The notes under the pieces: generated by a model
The model's input: only the letters and a program-made list of their open reading frames with translations
Database searches by the model: none
What the model was told of the DNA's origin: nothing
Part shown: positions 27,756 through 36,338 of the stretch, piece by piece
How positions within the stretch are numbered: position 1 is the stretch's first letter
Layout of the letters: each line of letters begins with the position of its first letter
Source of the DNA: SB11 sp965249955
GTDB lineage: Bacteria; Bacteroidota; Bacteroidia; UBA8524
Assembly (NCBI GenBank): GCA_965249955.1
Contig: OZ252261.1
Span: 2,728,001-2,792,000, forward strand
DNA: 64,000 nt
Direction of reading: 5' to 3'
Made by a program: the position numbers and the translations under genes

Positions 27756-28355
27756 ATGAAAAATCTATTCATATTTCTGGCTGTTTTGGGTTCAATTGCA
27801 GTAGGCCAAGCTCAAGATATAATTATAAACGTACAAAACGTTACAACTAATTGCACTATACAAAAAGTTGATGCAGAGGGTATAACATTTACCATTCCTC
27901 CTCAAGAAGCATTGTATCGTATGGATTGGGATAATATTAAGCAGGTATTTTATGGCGGTAATTGGGTAAGTATTGACTTATTAAGGGATTCGGTGGAAGC
28001 AACTATCGCAGAAGCAAAAGCAGCAGTTGTTGATTCACTTTCAAGAAACACATTTTACACCCCTTACCAAACATACTTAGAAAAAGCAGGTACAAACCTT
28101 ATACTGGGTACTACATTACCCATTGCCGGTACTTTGGTAGGCGGAGGTATAATTATAGCCAGTAAAAACGATGTTGCAGGACGTTTGGCAGGTTATATTA
28201 TATTAGGAGGAGCATATTTAGCAGCCTTTATTTGTGATTTATCAGCAGGCAATAACCTTATAAAGGCACAACGTTATTTGGATTATACAAAGCAAACTAA
28301 AGGACTTACACTTGGTGTGCAAGCCACAGGTGTAGGCATAGGGTATAGGTTTTAG
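27756..28355 (+). CDS. Secreted/membrane protein of unknown function
   Basis: 199 residues with a signal peptide (MKNLFIFLAVLGSIAVGQAQ). A small N-terminal domain follows (IIINVQNVTTNCTIQKVDAEGITF... RMDWDNIKQVFY), then a helical stretch and two Gly/Ala/Ile-rich hydrophobic segments (about 110-165). It ends in VGIGYRF, an outer-membrane-like terminal strand. No domain recognised with confidence. It precedes the sulfatase gene by 40 bases and may be co-transcribed with it. Confidence 0.68.
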   Translation: MKNLFIFLAVLGSIAVGQAQDIIINVQNVTTNCTIQKVDAEGITFTIPPQEALYRMDWDNIKQVFYGGNWVSIDLLRDSVEATIAEAKAAVVDSLSRNTFYTPYQTYLEKAGTNLILGTTLPIAGTLVGGGIIIASKNDVAGRLAGYIILGGAYLAAFICDLSAGNNLIKAQRYLDYTKQTKGLTLGVQATGVGIGYRF

Positions 28356-28395
28356 TTTTTTTAAACCATTTGTTAAAAATACAGTCAAAAGAAAT

Positions 28396-29721
28396 ATGAA
28401 GATACAGTGGAGAATATGTACAGTGGCATTTGGTGTATTAATAACTCTTGCGGCTTGTAAAAAAAATAGTGATGGCAGTATTACTCTTCCCGCTGTATCA
28501 CAACCTAATATATTACTAATAATAGCTGATGATATGGGGCTGGATGCTACGCCCAATTACAGTGTAGGAGCTTCAAAACCCAATATGCCCGTATTGCAAG
28601 GTTTAATGCAAAACGGAATTACCTTTGATAATGTGTGGGCATATCCAGAGTGTTCACCCACACGGGCATCAATACTTACAGGTAGGTACGGTTACCATAC
28701 CGGCGTTCTCAGCGTATCAGAAAATAATGAAATACCACTTAGCGAAACCTCAATACAAAAGTATTTAGACGATAAAACCGGTGCTGCTTATAGCCATGCC
28801 GTTATAGGAAAATGGCATTTGGGGGGTGCAAGCAATGGAGGAAAAAACAATCCCGCCAATATGGGGGTTAGCTATTATGCAGGGTTTTTAATAGGTGCTA
28901 TGCAAGATTATGGCAACTGGCAGCTTACTATTGATGGAGTACAGCAAAACTGCACCGAGTACGCTACTACAAAATTTACCGATTTGGCAATAGACTGGAT
29001 AGGGGCGCAAAAACAACCTTGGTTTTTATGGTTGGCTTATACCGCGCCACATACTCCCTTTCATTTGCCGCCTGTTAATTTACACGATAGGGATAATTTA
29101 CCTACAGATAGTGCATCGATAAGTGCTAACCCACAGCCTTACTTTTTTGCTATGATAGAGGCTATGGATACTGAAATAGGCAGGTTGTTGGCATCGATGA
29201 GTGAAGCCGAGCGCAACAATACCCTTGTTATTTTTATTGGAGATAACGGTACTACCCGCGAGGTGATACAAACGCCATACAGCAAGCTAAAAGCCAAAAG
29301 TACGGTATATCAGGGTGGTGTAGCTGTTCCTATGGTAATTAGCGGTAGTGGTGTGAGTAGAAAAGGTGAGCGAGAAACTGCTTTAATAAACAGTACTGAT
29401 TTATTTGCCACCATTGCTGATGTTGCAGGGGCGGGGAGTACACAAGTTAATGATAGCAAAAGCATACGCCCTTTGTTTACCCAAACCCAAACTAACTTTA
29501 GAGAGTTTGTGTACAATGAACTTAAAGGGAATGGAAAAGACTACTGGACGGTACGTAATACAAAATACAAACTGATTGAATACGCTACAGGTAGCAAAGA
29601 GCTATACGACCTTAGTTCTGACCCTTACGAAAATACAAATTTGCTGCAAAGCACATTAACACCAGAGCAAATAGCGGCAAAACTGGCTTTAGAAACTGAA
29701 ATAGCTAGAATAAGGCAATAG
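28396..29721 (+). CDS. Lipoprotein sulfatase (family S1, Cys-type)
   Basis: 441 residues. The signal ends in a lipobox (LAAC, Cys21), so the enzyme is probably anchored in a membrane facing the periplasm or surface. Sulfatase signatures: NILLIIADDMG (metal-binding Asp45-Asp46), the formylglycine motif CSPTR (Cys86, converted to formylglycine by a maturation enzyme), GKWHLGG, PWFLWLAYTAPHTPFH and FIGDNGTT. The C-terminal part has the usual small domain (KYKLIEYATGSKELYDLSSDP). It hydrolyses sulfate esters, in Bacteroidota often of algal or host polysaccharides; substrate not determinable. No PUL genes (SusC/D) are adjacent. Confidence 0.92.
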   Translation: MKIQWRICTVAFGVLITLAACKKNSDGSITLPAVSQPNILLIIADDMGLDATPNYSVGASKPNMPVLQGLMQNGITFDNVWAYPECSPTRASILTGRYGYHTGVLSVSENNEIPLSETSIQKYLDDKTGAAYSHAVIGKWHLGGASNGGKNNPANMGVSYYAGFLIGAMQDYGNWQLTIDGVQQNCTEYATTKFTDLAIDWIGAQKQPWFLWLAYTAPHTPFHLPPVNLHDRDNLPTDSASISANPQPYFFAMIEAMDTEIGRLLASMSEAERNNTLVIFIGDNGTTREVIQTPYSKLKAKSTVYQGGVAVPMVISGSGVSRKGERETALINSTDLFATIADVAGAGSTQVNDSKSIRPLFTQTQTNFREFVYNELKGNGKDYWTVRNTKYKLIEYATGSKELYDLSSDPYENTNLLQSTLTPEQIAAKLALETEIARIRQ

Positions 29722-29729
29722 TCGTAAAG

Positions 29730-29769
29730 TTTTGAATTTGACAAACTTTTAAAATTTGTCAATTCAAAA
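29730..29769. repeat. Dispersed palindrome copy 1 (TTTGACAAA...TTTGTCAA family)
   Basis: Imperfect inverted repeat around a TTTTAAAA centre, with outer arms TTTTGAATTTGACAAA and TTTGTCAATTCAAAA, nine bases after the sulfatase stop. Two related palindromes lie at 31117-31163 and 60698-60730. Confidence 0.75.
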
Positions 29770-29790
29770 AACTGACTACAACTCAGTTTT

Positions 29791-29863
29791 TTATGCGAAG
29801 GCTAATAAGCAAACGCTGTGTGTGCCAACTCTCCCCATAAGGGAGAGAGACAGAGAGGGTGTG
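29791..29863. repeat. Left direct repeat flanking the DUF559 gene
   Basis: Contains GCGAAGGCTAATAAGCAAAC and then, after a divergent segment, the block ACTCTCCCCATAAGGGAGAG continuing AGACAGAGAGGGTGT (29828-29862). The CTCTCCC/GGGAGAG core is itself a hairpin. The same two blocks in the same order occur at 30342-30416, beyond the gene. Confidence 0.8.
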
Positions 29864-29879
29864 AAAATGCAAGAAAATA

Positions 29880-30272
29880 ATGTTTTCGTTTATTGTGAAA
29901 ATCCTATACAACAAACACCTTAAAGAACTGGCTAGGCAATTGCGTAATAACCCTACCAAGTCTGAAAAAATACTATGGGAATATCTAAAAGGAGACAAGC
30001 TAAACGGATACGATTTTCATAGACAGAAACCAATAGGCAGATTTATTTATGATTTTTATTGCTATGAATTAAGACTGGTAATAGAACTGGACGGTTATAC
30101 CCACCACTTTGAAGAAGTGCAAGAAAACGATAAAGCAAAGGATATGTATGCTGAAGAATTAGGGTTTACAATGCTTCGTTTTGCTGACGAAAGGATATTT
30201 AAAGATATAAATAATGTACTGCTAGAGATTATTTATTACACCGAAGAGTTTGAAAAGAGGCAACCGTTATAA
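29880..30272 (+). CDS. DUF559 endonuclease-like (Vsr/PD-(D/E)XK fold) protein
   Basis: 130 residues. The sequence matches DUF559: LARQLRNNPTKSEKILWEYL near the N-terminus, FHRQKPIGRFIYDFYCYELR (Asp58), then LVIELDGYTHH (Glu69, Asp71) and a terminal LGFTMLRFADERIF. The D...E-x-D arrangement is that of the Vsr-like nuclease fold. Members are widespread in Bacteroidota, often solitary, and their biological role is unsettled. Here the gene is bracketed by two direct repeats of about 70 bases containing hairpins, with further hairpins just after the stop, which suggests a small mobile cassette. Confidence 0.9.
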   Translation: MFSFIVKILYNKHLKELARQLRNNPTKSEKILWEYLKGDKLNGYDFHRQKPIGRFIYDFYCYELRLVIELDGYTHHFEEVQENDKAKDMYAEELGFTMLRFADERIFKDINNVLLEIIYYTEEFEKRQPL

Positions 30273-30285
30273 ACACCCCCTTGTG

Positions 30286-30319
30286 TTCCCCCTTAATAGG
30301 GGGAAGCTAGCGCACTAGC
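30286..30319. repeat. Hairpins downstream of the DUF559 gene
   Basis: TTCCCCC-TTAATA-type-GGGGGAA palindrome (30286-30305) directly followed by GCTAGCGCACTAGC (30306-30319). They may be a terminator-like end of the DUF559 cassette; no clear U run follows. Confidence 0.6.
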
Positions 30320-30341
30320 ATCAATAGTTGTGGTTATTTTT

Positions 30342-30416
30342 CTTAATGCCGAAGGCTAATAAACAAAAGAAGGTGAGAGAACTCTCCCCATAAGGGAGAG
30401 AGACAGAGTGGGTGTT
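30342..30416. repeat. Right direct repeat flanking the DUF559 gene
   Basis: Contains GCCGAAGGCTAATAAACAAA and, after a divergent segment, ACTCTCCCCATAAGGGAGAG continuing AGACAGAGTGGGTGT (30381-30415). It differs from the left copy by one base in the second block. Confidence 0.8.
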
Positions 30417-30486
30417 GTATTGCCGACGTTAATCGAAAATACAAGCAGATATAAAATAGTAGTTATTCAACTATCGTTTGGTGTTT

Positions 30487-31110
30487 ATGCAGAAAATTAT
30501 TTTAGCACTACTATTTGTATTTTTTTGTAGTGAGATAAGTGCCAATACCGACAGCCTGCAAGCCAATGATAGCGGGTTTATTAAAGTACATTTTTTGTAT
30601 GGCTCAAAACCAAAAAAGAAATACAAAAAAACCGAAAAACCTTGGTTTGGAGGTATACACGGCGGGCACGTAAGCATTGAGGTAGATGGTTTTGTAGTTG
30701 GTTTTGTGCCTATGAAAAGTTTACACGTAGTTACCAAAAACTACAATAAACATTCAATATTTGTAAGCGAACCACTTACGCGTTGGGCAAGCGATACCGC
30801 AACTCTTAAGTACACCACCATTACTATACCCGTTAGTCGTGCGCAGCTAGATAGTTTGCATAAAATACACAAAAGCTATTTGCAGCAAACCCCATACGAC
30901 TATGCCTTTATAGGCATGCGCTGTGCTGCTGCCACGTATGATATTTTGGGGCAAATAGGTATTGTAGAGTGGGTGCCTAATAGTAAAAACACCTTCAAAA
31001 ACTTCTATCCAAAATTATTGCGCAAAAAAATGCTAAAACTTGCCGCCCAGCGAGGGTATAAAGTACACCGCCAGCAAGGACGGAAAACGCGAAAGTGGGA
31101 GAGGGATTAG
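30487..31110 (+). CDS. Secreted protein, possibly a permuted NlpC/P60-like fold
   Basis: 207 residues from ATG 30487 (a TTG nine bases upstream is less likely). The signal peptide is MQKIILALLFVFFCSEISA. A conserved-looking HGGHVSIEVDGFVVGFVP segment (His58, His61) occurs early, and YDYAFIGMRCAAATYDILG (Cys146) occurs late. A His in a 'GHVxI' strand before a Cys at the start of a helix is the order expected of circularly permuted papain-like (YebB/YiiX-type) hydrolases, which act on cell-wall or lipid amides. This is a suggestion from motif order only. The basic tail (QGRKTRKWERD) has no known role. Confidence 0.6.
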   Translation: MQKIILALLFVFFCSEISANTDSLQANDSGFIKVHFLYGSKPKKKYKKTEKPWFGGIHGGHVSIEVDGFVVGFVPMKSLHVVTKNYNKHSIFVSEPLTRWASDTATLKYTTITIPVSRAQLDSLHKIHKSYLQQTPYDYAFIGMRCAAATYDILGQIGIVEWVPNSKNTFKNFYPKLLRKKMLKLAAQRGYKVHRQQGRKTRKWERD

Positions 31111-31116
31111 AGCGAT

Positions 31117-31163
31117 ATTTCAATCATTTGTCAAATTTTAAAAATTTGACAAATGATTGAAAT
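31117..31163. repeat. Dispersed palindrome copy 2, perfect 23-bp arms
   Basis: ATTTCAATCATTTGTCAAAT and its exact reverse complement around TTT-A-AAA: arms 31117-31139 and 31141-31163. It begins six bases after the stop of the preceding gene. The inner part is the same TTTGTCAAATTTT core as copies at 29730 and 60698, here in the opposite arm order. Confidence 0.85.
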
Positions 31164-31173
31164 AGTACAAAAC

Positions 31174-31206
31174 AAAAAATCCCGACCTGAAAAAGTCGGG
31201 ATTTTT
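31174..31206. terminator. Bidirectional terminator between 30487-31110 and pckA
   Basis: AAAAAATCCCGAC-CTGAAAAA-GTCGGGATTTTT: stem 31174-31186 with 31195-31206, with A run on the left and T run on the right, so it can stop transcription from both convergent genes. Confidence 0.88.
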
Positions 31207-31238
31207 AAGTATAAAAATTCTGTTATCGTTTTTGCTAG

Positions 31239-32828
31239 TTATGCAGTAGCATGAGCTTTTGGTGCAGCAGAAAGTATATCTTCTGTAACTCCGTCAGCAT
31301 ATTGGCTAAAGTTTTTAATAAACAATTCGGCCAAGTGGTTTGCTTTTTGGTCGTAAGCATTTGTATCAGCCCAAGTAGCGCGTGGATGCAAAATTTCAGT
31401 AGGTACAGCAGGGCAACTGTTTGGCATTGCTAAACCAAACACTTTGTGCGTGGTATACTCAACATTGCTTAGTTCGCCTTTAAGTGCTGCGGTAATCATT
31501 GCACGGGTAAAGCTAAGTTTCATACGGTTACCAACACCGTAAGGGCCACCGCTCCAGCCTGTGTTTACCAACCATACATTAGCACCGCTTTCTTTTAGTT
31601 TTTCGCCCAAAAGTTTAGCGTATTTGCCAGGGTGCAATGGTAAAAATGCTTTACCAAAGCAAGCTGAAAAAGTAGCTTGTGGCTCAGTAACACCTGCTTC
31701 TGTACCTGCAACCTTAGCAGTATAGCCCGATATGAAGTGATACATAGCTTGCTCAGGTGTAAGTTTTGATATTGGAGGCAATACACCAAAGGCATCAGCC
31801 GTAAGGAAAAATATATTTTTTGGAGTAGAGCCGATAGAAGGAGTAGCAATATTATCTACTGAGTAGATAGGGTATGCTGCACGTGTATTTTCAGTTACGG
31901 ATGTATTGGTATAATCGGGTGTGCGAGTGCCTTCATTAAAACGGATATTTTCAAGCAGCGTACCAAATTTAATAGCATCAAAAATTTGAGGCTCTTTTTC
32001 TTGCGTTAGGTCTATACATTTAGCATAGCAACCGCCTTCAAAGTTAAATACAGTATTACCGCTCCAGCCGTGCTCATCATCACCAATCAAACGGCGATTA
32101 GGGTCGGCACTCAAAGTAGTTTTACCAGTACCGCTCAATCCGAAGAAAATAGCAGTATCATCAGTTTCATTACCAATATTAGCCGAGCAGTGCATAGATA
32201 GCACGTTTTTCTCTTCGGGCAATATGTAGTTAAGTACTGTAAAAATACCTTTCTTCATTTCACCTGTGTAGCCGCTACCACCAATCAAAATAATTTTGCG
32301 GGTAAAGTCTAGCATAGAGAAATTGTGTTGACGTGTACCGTCAACAGCAGGATCGGCATGGAAACTAGGAGCATTTATTATCACCCATTCGTTATCAAAG
32401 TTTTTCAACTCTTCGGCAGTTGGGCGTAAGAAAAGGTTGTGGCAAAATAAGTTGTTGTATGCAGTTTCTGTAAACACCTTAATAGTAAGGCGGTAGTTAG
32501 GGTCTGCACAAGCGTAGGCATCGCGAGCAAAAATTTCTTTTCCTTCAAGATGGGCTATAACTTTATTAAGTAGTTTTTCAAATTTATCCCCGTCAAACGG
32601 TTGGTTCACATCACCCCACCATACTGTATTTTCAGTTTTGGCATCCTTCACACAGAATTTGTCTTTTGGCGAACGACCTGTAAACTCTCCGGTATCTGCG
32701 GCAAGAGCTCCGCTATCGGCTAAAACACCTTCACCCCTTTTTAAAGCGGCTTCTACAAGTTCAGCAGGACTAAGGTTGTTGTGCACCTTACCCGCTTTTC
32801 CCAAAACTTTCTCAATTACTTGGTTCAT
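31239..32828 (-). CDS. pckA: Phosphoenolpyruvate carboxykinase (ATP)
   Basis: 529 residues (E. coli enzyme 540). Clear signatures: early FTGRSPKDKF, the kinase-1a P-loop GLSGTGKTTLSADP, the metal/PEP site DDEHGWSG with VFNFEGGCYAK, NIRFNEGTRTPDYTN, and YTAKVAGTEAGVTEPQATFSACF. It interconverts oxaloacetate + ATP and PEP + CO2 + ADP: the first committed step of gluconeogenesis, or anaplerotic in some Bacteroidota. Cytoplasmic, monocistronic, ending at a bidirectional terminator. Confidence 0.97.
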   Translation of the reverse strand: MNQVIEKVLGKAGKVHNNLSPAELVEAALKRGEGVLADSGALAADTGEFTGRSPKDKFCVKDAKTENTVWWGDVNQPFDGDKFEKLLNKVIAHLEGKEIFARDAYACADPNYRLTIKVFTETAYNNLFCHNLFLRPTAEELKNFDNEWVIINAPSFHADPAVDGTRQHNFSMLDFTRKIILIGGSGYTGEMKKGIFTVLNYILPEEKNVLSMHCSANIGNETDDTAIFFGLSGTGKTTLSADPNRRLIGDDEHGWSGNTVFNFEGGCYAKCIDLTQEKEPQIFDAIKFGTLLENIRFNEGTRTPDYTNTSVTENTRAAYPIYSVDNIATPSIGSTPKNIFFLTADAFGVLPPISKLTPEQAMYHFISGYTAKVAGTEAGVTEPQATFSACFGKAFLPLHPGKYAKLLGEKLKESGANVWLVNTGWSGGPYGVGNRMKLSFTRAMITAALKGELSNVEYTTHKVFGLAMPNSCPAVPTEILHPRATWADTNAYDQKANHLAELFIKNFSQYADGVTEDILSAAPKAHATA

Positions 32829-32868
32829 TTGGATTTAATTGGTTGAAATTTCAAAAAAATTAAAGCTA

Positions 32869-32876
32869 CAAAAGTA
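32869..32876 (-). promoter_or_regulatory. Candidate -7 box (TACTTTTG) for pckA
   Basis: TACTTTTG on the minus strand, 40 bases before the pckA ATG. TTG/TTTG sequences lie 10-16 bases further upstream, closer than the usual -33 spacing. Confidence 0.4.
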
Positions 32877-33059
32877 CTAAATATTTCAAAACAACCCTTG
32901 AATATATGTTGATTTAAGCTGTTGTTTTTCAATAAATTAACTAATCTTAATTAGTGTACATAGTACACTATTAGTAATGTTTAATGAACAAGATTAGTTA
33001 AAGGCTAACTATTAGGCAATGATAAAAATCATGTTTAGTAATGCAGATTTTATTATTGG

Positions 33060-34544
33060 TTAAAACTGCAAGTAAATAAACGGTTGTGTTTCCGCTGAGA
33101 AGAATTGGTATATAAATATTATAACCACCAGTCCTACTATTGATTTTAGCGGCCAAGGCAACAAAGTGTATTGCTGCATTGAGTATGTTTTAATTTTTAG
33201 CGGTAAAAAATGCACTAATGCAGCCAAAGCAAATATGCTAAACTCTTTATAGTATATGCTAAACCACTCAGGCGCCAGTGCCCAATTCATTTTGGCAAAA
33301 ATCATCTCGTACATATCCCAAGCCATTGGCAATTGCTTCACATTAAAAATCACCATAGTAAGGCTTATAAAGGCAAAGGTGAGGATTATGCTTATTACCT
33401 TGTACAAAGTGCCGTTTATCTTCTTTTTTAGCTTAAAACGCCAATTTTGGCTGGCAACATCCCAAGCAATAGCTGCACCGTGCAGTGTACCCCAAAGTAT
33501 GTACGTGTATTTTGGGCCATGCCAAATTCCTGAAATTACAAAGGTAAATAAGCTGGCAAAAACCACCCCTGCCTTGCCACCGCTACGCCACGCGAACGAC
33601 ATGGGCATAAACACATACTCGTTTAGCCAAGTAGATAGGGTAATGTGCCACCTACGCCAAAAATCGCTGATGTTTTGTGCCATGAAAGGGCGGTTAAAAT
33701 TACCCTGTAACTGTACGCCCAACAGTAGCGATATACCCAACATCATATCGGTATATCCTGCAAAATCGTAATAAAACTGTATGGTGCCCATCAGCATGGC
33801 CATCAGGTTATCGAAGCCTGAAAATATGGTGGGCGATGTAAACACACGCTCGATAAAATTAACCCATAAAAAATCGGCAATAAGGTATTTTTTTACTGCC
33901 CCAATAAGTATCAGGTAAAACCCTTGTCCAATAAAATCTTTATTTACTTCTAGTTTCTGTTTCAGTTGTGGCAATACATCACGGGCACGAACTATGGGGC
34001 CGGCCACTAGAGTAGTAAATAGCGATAAGAATAAAAGATAATCGAAGTAGTTTTTCTCTGGCTCTTCAATCATCTCGTTATAGCAATCCATTACATAGCT
34101 AATGGTTTTAAATATGTAAAACGATATACCTATGGGCATTAAAAAGCCTGTGGGTGGCGTAAAGTTTGAGCCTAAAACAGCGTTAACATTTTCTAATATA
34201 AATGGAGTGTATTTAAAATAGATAAGCGAGCCTACACTGATAGTAAGCGATAGCACCAACCACCATTTCTTTTTGGATTCGTTTTGTGTTTTAAGTATTT
34301 GTTTACCGATAATAAAATCGCTAAGTGCTACAAGGCACATAAGCACCACATACAGTCCGCTTAGTTTGTAGTAGATAAATAAGCTAAACAGTAGTAGTAA
34401 ACCATTGCGTACCTGTATGCGGTTGAAAAATGCAGCATACAGTACATAAAATATAGAGAATAGGCCAAAAAAGAAGACCGAATTAAACTGGAGTATTTTT
34501 ATAGGGTTGTAGGCAAACTGCTGTAAAAAGCCTGAAAAATCCAT
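33060..34544 (-). CDS. MBOAT family O-acyltransferase (DltB/AlgI-like)
   Basis: 494 residues, about ten or more membrane segments. Family blocks: LMPIGISFYIFKTISYVMDCYN, LVAGPIVRARDVLPQ, FWRRWHITLSTWLNEYVFMP and the catalytic His region SGIWHGPKYTYILWGTLHG (His342 and His355). MBOAT proteins of this branch pass acyl groups across the membrane to extracellular glycans or teichoic acids. It is the last gene of a minus-strand set with a carrier protein and two SGNH hydrolase-like proteins (3-base gap to the preceding gene), which is the partner set of DltB. The acyl group and acceptor are not known. Confidence 0.95.
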   Translation of the reverse strand: MDFSGFLQQFAYNPIKILQFNSVFFFGLFSIFYVLYAAFFNRIQVRNGLLLLFSLFIYYKLSGLYVVLMCLVALSDFIIGKQILKTQNESKKKWWLVLSLTISVGSLIYFKYTPFILENVNAVLGSNFTPPTGFLMPIGISFYIFKTISYVMDCYNEMIEEPEKNYFDYLLFLSLFTTLVAGPIVRARDVLPQLKQKLEVNKDFIGQGFYLILIGAVKKYLIADFLWVNFIERVFTSPTIFSGFDNLMAMLMGTIQFYYDFAGYTDMMLGISLLLGVQLQGNFNRPFMAQNISDFWRRWHITLSTWLNEYVFMPMSFAWRSGGKAGVVFASLFTFVISGIWHGPKYTYILWGTLHGAAIAWDVASQNWRFKLKKKINGTLYKVISIILTFAFISLTMVIFNVKQLPMAWDMYEMIFAKMNWALAPEWFSIYYKEFSIFALAALVHFLPLKIKTYSMQQYTLLPWPLKSIVGLVVIIFIYQFFSAETQPFIYLQF

Positions 34545-34547
34545 GTA

Positions 34548-36317
34548 TTACTTGCTGATAACTAAGGTTTGTCCCGCCCTGATGGCATCTCCGCGCAGGT
34601 TGTTAAGTTTTTTAATTTCTGCTACGCTAATCCCATGGCGTTGAGCTATATCCCATAAAGTATCGCCTGATTTTACTCTGTATTTAATACCCTTAACAGG
34701 TGTAGTAGATGGTTTAGGGGTAGTTTTGGGTTCAGTATGTATTGAAGCGGTAGCCTGTGGTTTAGTGGCTGTGGTTTTATCTACATATAAGGTTAGTTTT
34801 TGACCATAGTACAGATAGGTTTTCTCTAAACCATTCCAGTCCATAATATCCTCAATGTCTAAATCATAGCGTTTGGCAATACTACTAAGGTATTCGCCTT
34901 TTTTTACTTTATACACTATTTGGGTTTTAGTGCTGTCGTTTTCGGGGTCGGTAATACCATTTTTATCATTAAAAAGGCTGTCGTTAACAGTTTTTAGTCC
35001 GCCATTAGCAACTATAAGACTTTCGGGACGACCTTTCAAATACTCTAAATAAGAGTTTAGCATGGCGTTAAGAAATAAATCACCTTTAAGGTTATAGCCT
35101 GCTGTAGTTAAGTGGACTTTATCATTTTTTGCCAAATGGTAGCGCCTCCACTTTTGCATTGAGTAACGACCGCCTGATATGGCAAAGTAATCGTACCAAA
35201 TGGCATCGTTAGCTTTTGCAGTAGTTTGTATCAGTTTTGAAAACGGGTGCGTGGCATATACATTTTTACGGCGACGATAGTAAATATCTTGCGAGCAAGA
35301 TATAAGTATTGATGCTTTTGGTGATGCTTTTTTAATAGTGTTTATAAGACTCTCTAGGTTGGTACGCAGTTCAAATTCGTTATAGTTAAAACCATAAAAA
35401 TCGTTTGCACCCAAATCTATTACTACCAAATCAGGTTTTAGCTCTTGTACCTGCCCTTCAAATAAAGTTTGAGCTAGTACATTGCCAAAACCAGCACCGT
35501 TAATACCCACACTGCTATAAGTTACACCTTTGTCTTTGCAGCTTTCTATCATTAGGCCGTAACACTCAAAAAAGGTTTGTGTGCTGTCGGTTTTATCTAC
35601 AAATACTTCAAACGTATCAGAAACTATGGGTAATTCAACACGTATGTATGGGCTGTTGGGGCGGGCGTTAGTGTTAAGGTATATGGTATCGGGGTAGTTG
35701 GCAAGTTTCAGCTTTAGGTTAAAACTTTGGCTATCTTTTTTGCAATAGATTTTTAGTGTTGTAAACTCAGGCATTAGTATACCTTCTTTAAACCCAAATT
35801 TAAAACCTGCTTTTTCATCGGTAGTACTAGCTACTGCACCCGTAATACCAATATCCATTAGGTTTGGGTTTTTTACATTACGGGCACCATCCCAGTTGCC
35901 GTATTTCCAAGTACGGTAATCGTATGTAGAGTGCGTGCCGGCGCACGCATAGGGAAAAATAAAGCCCCTGCCGCCATAACCAAATATTTTTTGAATATTC
36001 TCACGCACATAACCCGTATAAAAATCGGCTTGTATGTGCGAGTCGCCAATGTGCAATATGTTTACTTTTTTGTTATTGGCACGGGCAAGTTTAGCGTATA
36101 TATTGTCAACCGCTTTTACATTAGCCCACTCAAAATAGTTCTCGTTGTACTTAATAAACGAATAATATTTTTGGTAGCGCACAAAACGCGATACATAGCT
36201 TTCGTCGGCAAAGGTATCGTTAAACAAACTACTTTTCATGCCGCTTTTTTGACCTTGAGCAAACTGCCCAGCCACTAGCAGTAGTAAAAGGGGTAATATG
36301 TTTTTTAGTAGTTTCAA
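34548..36317 (-). CDS. SGNH/GDSL hydrolase-like protein with two C-terminal LysM domains
   Basis: 589 residues from a TTG start at 36317; no ATG precedes the signal peptide MKLLKNILPLLLLLVAGQ. SGNH blocks: HIGDSHIQADF (Ser93), VVIDLGANDFYG (Gly/Asn block) and DKVHLTTAGY (Asp-x-x-His). Two LysM domains near the end (VKKGEYLSSIAKRYDLDIED and VKSGDTLWDIAQRHGISVAE) imply peptidoglycan or chitin-like glycan binding in the periplasm. The middle insertion of about 150 residues is probably a carbohydrate-binding beta domain as in AlgX/DltD-like proteins, not verified. As partner of an MBOAT, it may transfer acyl groups onto, or remove them from, cell-wall glycan. Confidence 0.9.
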   Translation of the reverse strand: MKLLKNILPLLLLLVAGQFAQGQKSGMKSSLFNDTFADESYVSRFVRYQKYYSFIKYNENYFEWANVKAVDNIYAKLARANNKKVNILHIGDSHIQADFYTGYVRENIQKIFGYGGRGFIFPYACAGTHSTYDYRTWKYGNWDGARNVKNPNLMDIGITGAVASTTDEKAGFKFGFKEGILMPEFTTLKIYCKKDSQSFNLKLKLANYPDTIYLNTNARPNSPYIRVELPIVSDTFEVFVDKTDSTQTFFECYGLMIESCKDKGVTYSSVGINGAGFGNVLAQTLFEGQVQELKPDLVVIDLGANDFYGFNYNEFELRTNLESLINTIKKASPKASILISCSQDIYYRRRKNVYATHPFSKLIQTTAKANDAIWYDYFAISGGRYSMQKWRRYHLAKNDKVHLTTAGYNLKGDLFLNAMLNSYLEYLKGRPESLIVANGGLKTVNDSLFNDKNGITDPENDSTKTQIVYKVKKGEYLSSIAKRYDLDIEDIMDWNGLEKTYLYYGQKLTLYVDKTTATKPQATASIHTEPKTTPKPSTTPVKGIKYRVKSGDTLWDIAQRHGISVAEIKKLNNLRGDAIRAGQTLVISK

Positions 36318-36338
36318 ATTTGTGTGTTAAACGTGGTG

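Noticed and set aside
27626..27850. Alternative plus-strand frame overlapping the start of the 27756-28355 gene
   Set aside because: Lacks a signal peptide, ends after 74 codons and competes with a frame that has a clear signal peptide.
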